The notes under the pieces were generated by a model. The model did no database searches and was not told the DNA's origin. It was given only the letters and a program-made list of their open reading frames with translations. Shown here in pieces: positions 34,636 to 42,913 of a stretch of DNA of 64,000 nt (its first letter is position 1; each line of letters opens with the position of its first letter). Position numbers and translations under genes: made by a program. The DNA is taken from assembly GCA_963830165.1 (NCBI GenBank), contig CAWHKZ010000008.1, positions 372,001 through 436,000 of the forward strand. Direction: 5' to 3'. The stretch is from Bog-756 sp963830165 (GTDB lineage Bacteria > Actinomycetota > Acidimicrobiia > Acidimicrobiales > RAAP-2).

Positions 34636-36282
34636 ATGGCACTCGCCGTCCAACGGTCCTTCGACGAGCTCGGCACGCCGCTGAGCCAGGTCACCTTCGT
34701 GGTCCTGGACGTGGAGACCACCGGCGGATCACCGGCGTCGGCATCGCTCACCGAGGTCGCCGCCGCCCGCTACCGGGGCGGGGAGCTCCTCGCCACGTAC
34801 CAGACGTTCGTGCGGCCCGACGAGCGGATCCCCCCGTACATCACCGCTCTGACCGGCATCAGCGACGCCATGGTTGCCGACGCCCCACGCATCGGCGAAA
34901 TGCTGCCGTCCTTCCTCGAGTTCCTCGGCGGTGGCGTCGTCGTCGGGCACAACGTCCGTTTCGACCTGTCCTTCCTCAACCACGCACTCGAGTCGACCGG
35001 ACGCGACCGCCTGGCCAACGCCACCGTCGACACCCTGGCCCTGGCCCGCCGGCTCGTGCGGGACATGGTGCCGAACTGCAAGCTGGGCACGCTCGCCGCG
35101 TCGTTGCGACTCCGCCATCAGCCCTCCCACCGTGCACTGACCGACGTGCTGGCCACCGGCGACCTGCTGCACGCGCTGCTCGAGCGGGCCGGCTCGTTCG
35201 GCATCGTCGGCCTGGAGGAGCTGCTCGACCTGCCCCGACTGGTGGGCCACCCCCAGGCCGCCAAACTCACACTGACCAATCGACTCCCCCACCGCCCCGG
35301 CGTCTACTGGTTCACCGACGCGTCGGGGGACGTGCTCTACGTCGGCAAGGCCACCGATCTGCACAGCCGGGTCCGCTCCTACTTCTCGGGCGACTCCCGC
35401 ACCAAGGTGGGTCGGCTGCTACGACAGCTGGACGCCGTCCACCATCGCGTCTGCCCCGGGCCACTCACCGCCGAGGTACTCGAAGGCCGGCTCATCCGGT
35501 CGTGGTCCCCGCCGTTCAATCGCCACGGCAAGGCGAAGCGGCGCGCTCCCGGGGGCGTGGCCCAAGAGGCGCTGCCGTCACCCGTCCCGGCGGTCGGTAT
35601 CACCGACCCGACGGCGACGGAGACGGAGACGGAGACGGCGACGGCGACGCCGGGATCGACGTCGATGCCGGTGAAGGGACCACGCCGGCCCGGACGCCGG
35701 AAGCGCACGTGGACGGCCGAGGACCTCGACGGCGAGCCGACCGGGTTGCTCGCACCCTTTGCCGAGCAGGTGACCGCACTGTCACGGGCGCAGCGCTACG
35801 AGGATGCAGCGCGGGTGCGCGACGACGCGCAGCGACTCCGCCAGCTCATCGTCCGGCACCGCCAGATCGAGTCCCTCCGCCGGGCTGGTCGGGTCGCCCT
35901 GCTCATCGAGGGCGAGGGAACGGTCGAGCTGGACGAGGGACTGCTGGTGGAGACCGGGACGCTGACCTCGGCGGCCGCCGGACCGGGACCGGTCGGCGGG
36001 CTCGACCCGGCGTTCGCCGTGACCGCCGACGGCCACCACAACGAGCGCGCCATCGTGGCCCACTGGCTGCGGGCCAATGCCGACAAGGTGCGCGTGCTCG
36101 AGACCGACGGCCCGGTCGGCATCGCACTCCCCGCCGACCGGATCCCGACACTCGGCGAGCTGTGCGGATCGATGGCCACCGGCACCGATCCCGGGGACGC
36201 GTCCGCGGTGGCCGGGCCGATGGGGCCGACGGGGGCGGTGGAGGACGCGCCTGCGGAAGTCGGTGGGCCGACGGGACGGTAG
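34636..36282 (+). CDS. DEDDh exonuclease fused to a UvrC-like GIY-YIG domain
   Basis: A 548-residue protein. Residues ~20-185 form a DnaQ-like DEDDh exonuclease: VVLDVETTGG (Asp25, Glu27), GHNVRFDLSFL and HQPSHRALTDVLA supply the acidic residues and His. Residues ~212-300 form a GIY-YIG domain (PGVYWFTDASGDVLYVGKAT; TAEVLEGRLIRSWSPPFNRH) as in UvrC/Cho. A Thr/Glu repeat (TETETETATATP) follows. The C-terminal ~180 residues include a UvrB-contact-like segment (RAQRYEDAARVRDDAQRLRQ). Such proteins are predicted to incise or trim damaged DNA. The perfect LexA box upstream supports an SOS-inducible repair role; the exact substrate is not known. Confidence 0.88.
   Translation: MALAVQRSFDELGTPLSQVTFVVLDVETTGGSPASASLTEVAAARYRGGELLATYQTFVRPDERIPPYITALTGISDAMVADAPRIGEMLPSFLEFLGGGVVVGHNVRFDLSFLNHALESTGRDRLANATVDTLALARRLVRDMVPNCKLGTLAASLRLRHQPSHRALTDVLATGDLLHALLERAGSFGIVGLEELLDLPRLVGHPQAAKLTLTNRLPHRPGVYWFTDASGDVLYVGKATDLHSRVRSYFSGDSRTKVGRLLRQLDAVHHRVCPGPLTAEVLEGRLIRSWSPPFNRHGKAKRRAPGGVAQEALPSPVPAVGITDPTATETETETATATPGSTSMPVKGPRRPGRRKRTWTAEDLDGEPTGLLAPFAEQVTALSRAQRYEDAARVRDDAQRLRQLIVRHRQIESLRRAGRVALLIEGEGTVELDEGLLVETGTLTSAAAGPGPVGGLDPAFAVTADGHHNERAIVAHWLRANADKVRVLETDGPVGIALPADRIPTLGELCGSMATGTDPGDASAVAGPMGPTGAVEDAPAEVGGPTGR
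35616..35655 (+). repeat. Hexamer-type coding repeat in the nuclease linker
   Basis: A run of GACGGA/GGAGAC hexamers encodes Thr-Glu and Thr-Ala repeats in the linker between the GIY-YIG and C-terminal domains. Length changes by one unit would keep the frame. Confidence 0.6.
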
Positions 36283-36369
36283 GCGACGCGTCCGGGGTGG
36301 TGTCGGGCCTACCCGAGTCCGCGCCCGGTGGTTCCGAGGCCGTTCAGGCGACCTGAGCCCGGGTCCCGA

Positions 36370-37540
36370 TCAGGACGACCGCTCGGCGTCCGAGGCTTCG
36401 TTGGTGACGCGGATGAAGTCGTCGAGCACGGTCGCCGCCCGGCCCGAGTCGATCAGGTCGCAGGCCAGGGCGACACCGGCGCCGAGGTCGGGGGCCCGTC
36501 CGATCACCACGAGGGCGGCGGCCGAGTTGAGCAGGGCGATGTCGCGGTGGGGCGACGCATCACCGGCCACCACCCGACGGATGGCCTCGGCGTTGACCGA
36601 GGCGTCGCCACCGCGGAGGTCGTCCAGCGTGGCTCGGGAGAGCCCGAGCTCGAGCGGGTCGATGCGGTAGACCTCGACGGATACGGAGCCGTCGTCGGCC
36701 CAGTCCCCGTCCCGGTCCCCGGCACCGTCGCCTCCGTTCGAGGGAGCGTGCGCCGTGCGGATCAGTTCGTGCACCGTGGACGGGCCGGTGGTCGACAGCT
36801 CGTCGAGGCCGTCGTCGCCGTGGACGACCATGGCCCTCCGGGTCCCGTTGGCGGCCAGCACTCCCAGCATCTTGTCGGCCATGGACGGGTCGGACACGCC
36901 CACGACCTGGAACTTCGCCCGGGCCGGGTTGGCCAGCGGTCCGAGGAAGTTGAACACCGTCGGGATCCCGAGCTCCTTGCGGACCGGTCCCGCATGACGC
37001 ATGGCCGGGTTGTAGCGGGGGGCGAAGCAGAACCCGAGGCCGATCTCGTCGATGCAGCGGGTGACACCCTCGGGTCCGAGATCGGCGACGGCCCCCAGCG
37101 CCTCGAGCACGTCGGCCGCGCCCACCGCCGACGACGATGCCCGGCCGCCGTGCTTGCAGACCTTGGCCCCCGACGCCGCCACCACCAGCGAGGCGATGGT
37201 CGACACGTTGATGGAGCTCAGGCGGTCCCCGCCCGTCCCGCAGGTGTCGATCACGTCGATGCCGGGAGGCAGTGGCAGGGGGACGCCGTGGGCGACCATG
37301 GCGCGCGACGAACCCGGTCATCTCCGCGACGGACTCGCCCTTCGCCCGGAGGGACACCGCCAACGCGCTGATCTGGGCGGGCGTGGCCTCGCCCGACAGG
37401 ACCTGGCCCAGCACGACCTCGGCCTCGTCGACGGACAGCGAGTCGCCCTCCAGCAGCCGGGTCAGCACGGCGGGCCATGCGCCGAGGGCGTCGAAGGAGC
37501 CCGGGGCCGGCCGGGCATCCCCTGTCGTGTCAGTCGCCAC
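36370..37540 (-). CDS. trpD: Anthranilate phosphoribosyltransferase TrpD, with an apparent one-base frameshift
   Basis: The enzyme transfers phosphoribose to anthranilate in tryptophan biosynthesis. The N-terminal ~75 residues (GTG at 37540: LTRLLEGDSLSVDEAEVVLG; SGEATPAQISALAVSLRAKG; ESVAEMTGFVA) are in one frame. From about 37300 the protein continues in another (VAHGVPLPLPPGIDVIDTCG; GTGGDRLSSINVST; AKVCKHGGRASSS), giving the PRPP-binding and anthranilate loops. The junction is a GCGCGCG tract, and the length of 1171 nt is 390 codons plus one base, so one base appears inserted. The gene starts 3 nt after the acyl-CoA dehydrogenase stop on the same strand. Confidence 0.85.
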
Positions 37541-37543
37541 GAC

Positions 37544-38726
37544 TCAATCCCACCACAGGTCGTGGTTGAGCACGCCCCGGCCGATCAGCCCCAGCTGCAC
37601 CTGGGAGGTCCCCTCCACGATGGTGAGCTGTCGGGCGTCCCGGTACCAGAGCTCGGTCGGATGGTCCTCCATGTACCCGGCGGCCCCGAGGAGCTGGACG
37701 GCCAGGCCCGACGCCCGCACCGCCAGCTCGGTGGCGTGGTACTTGGCCATCGACAGGTAGGGCACGTACTCCTTGGTGAACTTGCCCTGGTCGGCCAGCC
37801 ACGCCGAGCGGTAGGTCAGCAGGCGGGCCGCCTCGATGTCGACCGCCACCTTGGCGATCTCCCACTGGATCCCCTGGAAGTCGGCGATGGTGTGACCGAA
37901 TGCCTGGCGCTGCTGCACGTACTCGGTGGCGTACATGAGGGCGCCCTCGGCCAGCCCGATCCCCCGGGCGGCCACGATCGGGCGCATGGCGTTGAGGCCG
38001 AGCATGGCCAGCCGGAACCCCCCCACCTCACCGATGACGTTCTCCTTCGGCACATGGACGCCGTCGAGCAGGAGCTCGCCGGTGTCGACGCCCCGCACGC
38101 CCATCTTCCGGTCCGTGCCACCGACCGACACGCCGTCCCAGTTCCGCTCCACGATGAACGCGGTGATCGAGTCGTGGGCCCGGGACGCCGGATCGCCCGT
38201 CTTGGCGAACACCGTGTACCAGTCGGCCTGGACCACCCCGGACATCCAGCACTTCGTCCCCGTCAGGATCCAGTCGCCCTCGTGGCCGGGCCGCTCGTCG
38301 GGGACGGCCCGGCGTGCGCATGCCGGCCACGTCGCTACCCGCCTGGGCCTCGGACAGACCGAAGCCGCAGCGCAGCTCGCCGGTGGCGACGCCAGGCAGG
38401 TAGCGCTGCTTCTGCCGGTCGTTCCCGGCGATGAGGATCGGTCCCGACGGCAGCCTCGTGAGCAGCAGCATGAGCGCCGCCGTGTTCGAGTACTTGGCCA
38501 CCTCCTCGATGGCGATGGTGAGTCCGAGGATGCCCGCACCGGACCCACCGAGCTCGGTGGGCAGGCACAGGCCGAGCAGGTCGGCGTCCCGGAACGCCTC
38601 GAAGATGTCCTGGGGGTACTCGCCGGTCGTGTCGATCTCGCGGGCGCGGGGCTTGATCTTGTCCTGGGCGAGCCGACGGACGGTCGCCTGGAGGTCGGCC
38701 AGTTCGGGCGAGAGGTCGAAGTCCAT
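37544..38726 (-). CDS. Acyl-CoA dehydrogenase, with an apparent one-base frameshift
   Basis: A ~393-residue acyl-CoA dehydrogenase starting MDFDLSPELADLQATVRRLA at the ATG at 38726. The flavin/substrate loop GFGLSEAQAGSDVAGMRT is complete. Then near 38308-38316 the homology changes frame and resumes at AVPDERPGHEGDWILTGTKC, continuing through RGIGLAEGALMYATEYVQQR, QAFGHTIADFQGIQWEIAKV and ending TSQVQLGLIGRGVLNHDLWW. The total length is 394 codons plus one base, so one base seems inserted (a CCGGGCC context). The family is FAD-dependent acyl-CoA oxidation; substrate not evident. It is the upstream gene of trpD, an odd metabolic pairing. Confidence 0.83.
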
Positions 38727-38770
38727 GGGGGCCGAGGCTACCCGAGGCGGCCCCGGTGGCCGACGCCGTG

Positions 38771-38909
38771 TCCGGAGGCACGTCGGAGGCGTTTCGGAGG
38801 CACGCGAGAGGCATGTCGGAGGCACGGGGAAGCATGTCGGAGGCAGTATCCGACGGCCCGACGACCCGACGCCGCACGCCGCACGCCGCACGCCGCACGC
38901 CGCACGCCG
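38771..38909. repeat. Two intergenic short tandem repeats before the sulfatase stop
   Basis: At 38771-38846 an imperfect 10-12-mer (CGGAGGCACG type) recurs about six times. At 38871-38909 the heptamer GCCGCAC is repeated about 5.6 times without change. Together they fill the gap between the acyl-CoA dehydrogenase and sulfatase genes. They contain no start with a ribosome site. Confidence 0.85.
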
Positions 38910-38934
38910 AGAGGCACCATCGGGTCACCCGGCT

Positions 38935-40491
38935 TCAGGCTTCGAGCACCGGCGGCCCGTCGGCGGCGCCGTCCGGCCGGGGCCACCCCCGCTCGGTGAA
39001 GTGGTCGGCCCACCGCGACCTGCCCGTCCGGCGCAGGCGCTCGAGGTACCAGGGCACGTCGATCCGGCTGTGCCACGGGCCGCCCCCGGCCAGCACCGTC
39101 CACAACGGGTCGACCCCGCCGGGGGTGCGGGCGAGGGCCGCGCTGCCCCAGTCGGTGAGCAGGGCCAAAGCGTGCTCGACCACCTCGGGGCGGTCGGCGG
39201 CCCGGTCGTGCTCCTCGTGGGGATCCGCCTCGACGTCGAAGAGCAGCAGGTCGGGGAAGCCGTGGAAGGCGTCGTGGTAGGTACGGATGCACAACCACCG
39301 GTCGAAGCGCACCGCGCGCTGGGCCGTCCAGGCGCCGTGGGAGAGGACCAGGTGGTCACGGCCACCGGGGTCCGGACCGTCGGCCGCGGCGCGCCCGGGC
39401 GGGGTCGGGCCGTCGAGCAGGGCGGGGGCGAACGAGACACCGTCCCAGCGCCGGGGTACCGTCCCGCCGGCCAGCTCGACCAGGGTGGCCCACAGGTCGA
39501 CCTGGTAGTGGAGCCCGGTGTCGACGCTGCCGGGGACCAGGCCGGCACCCGGGCCCGCTGCGCCGGCGGGCCAGGCCAGTATCGCGGGGAGCCGGGTGGT
39601 GACCTGGTCGGCGGTCTGGTGGTCGCAGTAGATGCCGAGCTCGCCGAGGTTCTCGCCGTGGTCGGAGGAGACCAGCACGGCCGTCGAGTCGGTCAGGCCG
39701 AGGTCGGCGAGGGTGCCGAGCAGGAGGCCGAGCTGGTCGTCGGCGTAGCGGACGCCGGTGTCGTAGCCGTCGACGATCCGACGGACGTCACCCATCGATG
39801 CGGCCTGGAGCGGTTGGCGGGGCCAGCGGTCCCACACGTCCCGGGGGCCGAAGCCGGACAGCTCCTGGGCCGAGTGGGGGCCGGGCAGCTCCCAGTGGGC
39901 GGCCCGGACGTCCTCGGTCAACCACGCCGGGATCGGCTGCCCGGCGAACGGGTCGCCGAGGCTGGCCGGGGTCCGGTAGGGGGTGTGGGGATCCCACAGG
40001 TGGACGTGGAGGAACCAGTCGTCCTCGGCGCCGTTGCGCGCCAGCCAGTCGCGGGCCACGGCGACGACCCGGTCCGCCGTCTCGAGGCCCCGGGTGCCGA
40101 GGTTCACGCACTCGTTGAACCCGGCGTCGAAGTGGTAGGCCGAATGGCGTTCGGAGAAGGTGCTGATCGATGTGGTCCACATCCCGAGGTCGCGCAGCGG
40201 GGCCATCCAGCTGTGGGTGGCCGCCCGGGTGCGGAACCCGCGGCGGGCGCCCTCCGGGAGCGGGTCGGTGGCCGGACCGCCGTGGTTGACGGCACCGGTG
40301 CGGATCCCGAACTGCCCCGTCGACAGGGCGGTGCGCGAAGGCAGGCACGGCGTGTCCGAGGCGTGCACCCCGGTGAAGCGGACGCCCCGGGCGGCCAGCG
40401 AGTCGATGACCGGGCTCGTCGCCCGGTGGTAGCCGTAGCACCCGAGGTGGTCGGGCCGCAGGGTGTCGATGTCGACGTAGATCAGGCGCAC
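38935..40491 (-). CDS. Type I sulfatase with a complete CxPSR motif
   Basis: A 518-residue alkaline-phosphatase-superfamily protein. Metal-site start YVDIDTLRPDHLG (residues 5-17), the formylglycine motif CLPSR at Cys49 (SDTPCLPSRTALSTGQFG), HVHLWDPHTPY, and the second metal site AVLVSSDHGENLGE are in place. Cys49 would be converted to formylglycine by a maturase not present in the window. No signal peptide is visible, so the enzyme is predicted cytoplasmic, unusual for polymer sulfatases. GGAGGGG 9 nt before the GTG at 40491 supports the start. It lies downstream of and on the same strand as the GT2 synthase, and is a paralog of the N-terminal domain at 42910. Confidence 0.85.
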   Translation of the reverse strand: MRLIYVDIDTLRPDHLGCYGYHRATSPVIDSLAARGVRFTGVHASDTPCLPSRTALSTGQFGIRTGAVNHGGPATDPLPEGARRGFRTRAATHSWMAPLRDLGMWTTSISTFSERHSAYHFDAGFNECVNLGTRGLETADRVVAVARDWLARNGAEDDWFLHVHLWDPHTPYRTPASLGDPFAGQPIPAWLTEDVRAAHWELPGPHSAQELSGFGPRDVWDRWPRQPLQAASMGDVRRIVDGYDTGVRYADDQLGLLLGTLADLGLTDSTAVLVSSDHGENLGELGIYCDHQTADQVTTRLPAILAWPAGAAGPGAGLVPGSVDTGLHYQVDLWATLVELAGGTVPRRWDGVSFAPALLDGPTPPGRAAADGPDPGGRDHLVLSHGAWTAQRAVRFDRWLCIRTYHDAFHGFPDLLLFDVEADPHEEHDRAADRPEVVEHALALLTDWGSAALARTPGGVDPLWTVLAGGGPWHSRIDVPWYLERLRRTGRSRWADHFTERGWPRPDGAADGPPVLEA

Positions 40492-40600
40492 CGGCCACCG
40501 CCCCTCCGGACGTCGGTCCACCGTGCTCCTGGGGGTGCCGTCGGGGACGCCGCCGACGACACCGCCGCGCCCGCCACGACCGGGTTCGGCGGGGCCGCGC

Positions 40601-42550
40601 TCAGTGGATCACCGCCTGGGTGATCACGGCCGGACGGGTGCCGTGGATGCCGACGGGCCGGCCGGGCAGGCTCAGCCAGGCCTCGGTGGCGAAGACCATC
40701 AGGAATTCGTGCCAGATCGGCCACAGCACCACCCAGGCGATGTGGCGGCCCTGGTGGAAGCCGAGGGTGAGGAGGGCCTGGAGGGTCATGAAGACGATCT
40801 CGGCGAGTACGTACCCACCGAGGAAGATCAGGATCACGTCGCGGTCGCTGCCTTCGAACGCGGCGGTGAGCAGCAGGTAGAGGGGCAGCAGCAGGCGGGC
40901 GGGCGCGAACGCCGACTTCACGAACTGCTGGGTCTGGTTGAACCAGACCTTCGGCGTGGCGATGCCGGCCCGGTAGGGCCCGTGGCGGGCCTGGTTGTGG
41001 TGGACGGCCCGGCCCCAGCGCACCCGCTGCTCGCGGATCTCGGGATAGACGGGCGGGACATCCTCGTAGACGACGACCTTGGTGTCCATCCACGTGCGGT
41101 AGCCGAGGCGGCTGGCCCGCAGGGTGAAGTCGCCGTCCTCGCCGTTCATCCCGACGGTGAACCCACCGAGCTCCGTGCCGATGGAACGTCGGAACGCGGT
41201 GAACACGCCGGGCACCACGTTGACGCCGTCGACGGTCTGGATGGTGAGGTGGTTGAGGCCGAACTGCTTGAGCTCCTCGAAGAGGCGCAGGTAGGGGAAC
41301 ACGGAGCGCTGCCGCGTGGCCCGGGGAAAGCACATCGGCTCGACCAGGCCGATCTGGGGATCCTCGAACCAGCGCGCCGTGTAGTGGAGCGACCACTCGC
41401 CGATGACCGTGTCGGCGTCGATGCGGACGACGACGGCGGCCCGGGTGAGGGCCAGGGCGGCGTTGAGGGACTCGGACTTGCCACCGTGACGGCCGTCGTG
41501 GACCTCGCCGGTGGCGTGGGAGAACTCGGCCATGGTGGCCCGGGCCAGGGCGCCGGTGCCGTCGGTCGAGCCGTCGTTCATCAGGATGACCCGGACGGGG
41601 CCGGCGTAGCGGGCGGCGGCCACGTCGATGGCGACCAGGGTCTCGGCGAGGACCTCCTCCTCGTTGTAGGCGGGGATGATGACGTCTATCGGCGGCTGCA
41701 CCTCGGGCACCGGCGGGTCGGGCCGGACCGTGATGCCGTTGACGAGGGCGAGCAGCAGGGTGCGGACGACGAAGGACCCCTCGGCGAACGGGACGGGCAG
41801 CACCAGGGCGAGCGCCGGTCGCCACTCCGGGTCGGCGAAGTGGTAGATGAGCAGCAGACCGGCCATGCAGATGGCCATGGCCGCCACCGTCACGCCGATG
41901 AGGGTGGTGGCGTCCGAGACCCGCGGTCGCGGGGCGAAGGGCACCGCGCTCGGGCTCGGCAGCGCGTAGTTGAGGTACTCCGTCCGGGTCATGGCCAGGA
42001 TGGCCAGGCCCACGGCGATGAAGTTGCCGAGCAGGGTGGTCGGCGCGATCGGGACGCCCAGGAGGACCTCCACCACCACCAGCGTGGCGTCCATGAAGGC
42101 CATCACGAAGAGGTAGACGGCGGCCTGGAAGGCGACGAGTAGCCGACGCACGAGGTTGCCGCGGCCCACGATGGCCAGGGCCAGGATGGTGGCGAACGTC
42201 AGGAAGCGGAGACCGAGGGTGAAGCCGGCCAGGTAGCCGGAGACGACGGCCGGCGAGCGCACCACCGCGCCGCAGATCCGGGCGACCAGGTCGGCGTAGA
42301 CGGTGTCGGGGTCCCAGGCACCCCGCATCGAGTGGTACGACACCATCAGCACGAGGAAGATGAGGGCGAAGGCCGGCACCGCCCAGAACGACGGCAGCTT
42401 GGGCTTGGGGAGCAGCACCAGGGCCAGACCGTCGCCCTGGTCGTCGCGGTACCGCATGCGCATCGGGTACGACATGAACACGAGCAGCACCGCGTCAGCG
42501 GTGAGGAGCAGGAGCAGTGGCCGCAGCCCGGTGAGAAGATCGAGGTGCAT
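40601..42550 (-). CDS. Processive family-2 glycosyltransferase, integral membrane polysaccharide synthase
   Basis: A 649-residue membrane protein. About seven N-terminal membrane helices precede the GT2 domain (PPIDVIIPAYNEEEVLAETL): LMNDGSTDGTG, the metal motif RIDADT (Asp378/Asp380), GMNGEDGDFT and QRVRW (Gln508-Trp512), the QxxRW signature of processive synthases. Three or four more membrane helices follow (LLPLYLLLTAAFEGSD; VILIFLGGYVLAEIVFMTL). Such enzymes polymerise and extrude beta-glycans such as cellulose or alginate, but the sugar cannot be read here. The ATG at 42550 is chosen because longer versions enter a tandem repeat. It lies divergent from the sulfatase-HlyD fusion and upstream of the CxPSR sulfatase. 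Confidence 0.85.
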   Translation of the reverse strand: MHLDLLTGLRPLLLLLTADAVLLVFMSYPMRMRYRDDQGDGLALVLLPKPKLPSFWAVPAFALIFLVLMVSYHSMRGAWDPDTVYADLVARICGAVVRSPAVVSGYLAGFTLGLRFLTFATILALAIVGRGNLVRRLLVAFQAAVYLFVMAFMDATLVVVEVLLGVPIAPTTLLGNFIAVGLAILAMTRTEYLNYALPSPSAVPFAPRPRVSDATTLIGVTVAAMAICMAGLLLIYHFADPEWRPALALVLPVPFAEGSFVVRTLLLALVNGITVRPDPPVPEVQPPIDVIIPAYNEEEVLAETLVAIDVAAARYAGPVRVILMNDGSTDGTGALARATMAEFSHATGEVHDGRHGGKSESLNAALALTRAAVVVRIDADTVIGEWSLHYTARWFEDPQIGLVEPMCFPRATRQRSVFPYLRLFEELKQFGLNHLTIQTVDGVNVVPGVFTAFRRSIGTELGGFTVGMNGEDGDFTLRASRLGYRTWMDTKVVVYEDVPPVYPEIREQRVRWGRAVHHNQARHGPYRAGIATPKVWFNQTQQFVKSAFAPARLLLPLYLLLTAAFEGSDRDVILIFLGGYVLAEIVFMTLQALLTLGFHQGRHIAWVVLWPIWHEFLMVFATEAWLSLPGRPVGIHGTRPAVITQAVIH

Positions 42551-42569
42551 CGCTGGTCTTGTCGCCCCT

Positions 42570-42618
42570 GTCGTGCGTCGTGCGTCGTCCGTCGTGCGTC
42601 GTGCGTCGTGCGTCGTGC
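42570..42618. repeat. Heptamer tandem repeat (GTCGTGC, about seven copies)
   Basis: Seven consecutive heptamers of GTCGTGC, one with a single substitution, lie in the divergent promoter region 20 bp from the GT2 start. The unit rotates to GTGCGTC, one base from the rotated complement of the heptamer at 38871-38909. Confidence 0.9.
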
Positions 42619-42687
42619 GGTCGGGGCCGCGTATGCACGCCCACTGACCGACCCCCACTGTAGCAAGGATTATCACTCTACGTGAAG

Positions 42688-42716
42688 TTGCGTGCACACT
42701 CCGTGATGTTTAGGTA
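42688..42716 (+). promoter_or_regulatory. Candidate promoter of the phosphatase-HlyD fusion gene
   Basis: TTGCGT (42688-42693), a 17-nt spacer and TAGGTA (42711-42716) lie in a 60-bp A+T-rich patch that is conspicuous against the surrounding sequence. A transcript would start near 42723, leaving a ~190-nt leader that contains a small open frame. Confidence 0.5.
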
Positions 42717-42793
42717 GGCTCCCCCCGGGGCAGGGGTGCACCGCGACCGGCACGGTCCGTGGGCTCTCTGCAGAGCGGAAGGGCAGGAAGCGC

Positions 42794-42913
42794 ATGGGGC
42801 AATTGCAGCAGTGGGAACGCGCAGCGGGTGGAGGAACTGCACCCGGCAGGATCAGGCGCGGCAGCAGGTCCGGGAGTGGACGGCGCCTCGTCGGTGGGGG
42901 GCGGTCCGCGTGA
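42794..42913 (+). CDS. Possible 39-codon leader ORF overlapping the fusion-gene start
   Basis: An ATG preceded by GGCAGGAAG opens a 39-residue frame (MGQLQQWERAAGGGTAPGRI..., arginine/glycine-rich) whose TGA overlaps the GTG start of the next gene (GTGA). The arrangement would allow translational coupling or attenuation. The peptide has no recognisable domain and could be chance in G+C-rich DNA. Confidence 0.3.
   Translation: MGQLQQWERAAGGGTAPGRIRRGSRSGSGRRLVGGGRSA

Noticed and set aside
42736..42909. An upstream in-frame extension of the fusion protein
   Set aside because: The extra 58 codons do not resemble sulfatase sequence, and the GTG at 42910 has a strong ribosome site directly before the conserved start.
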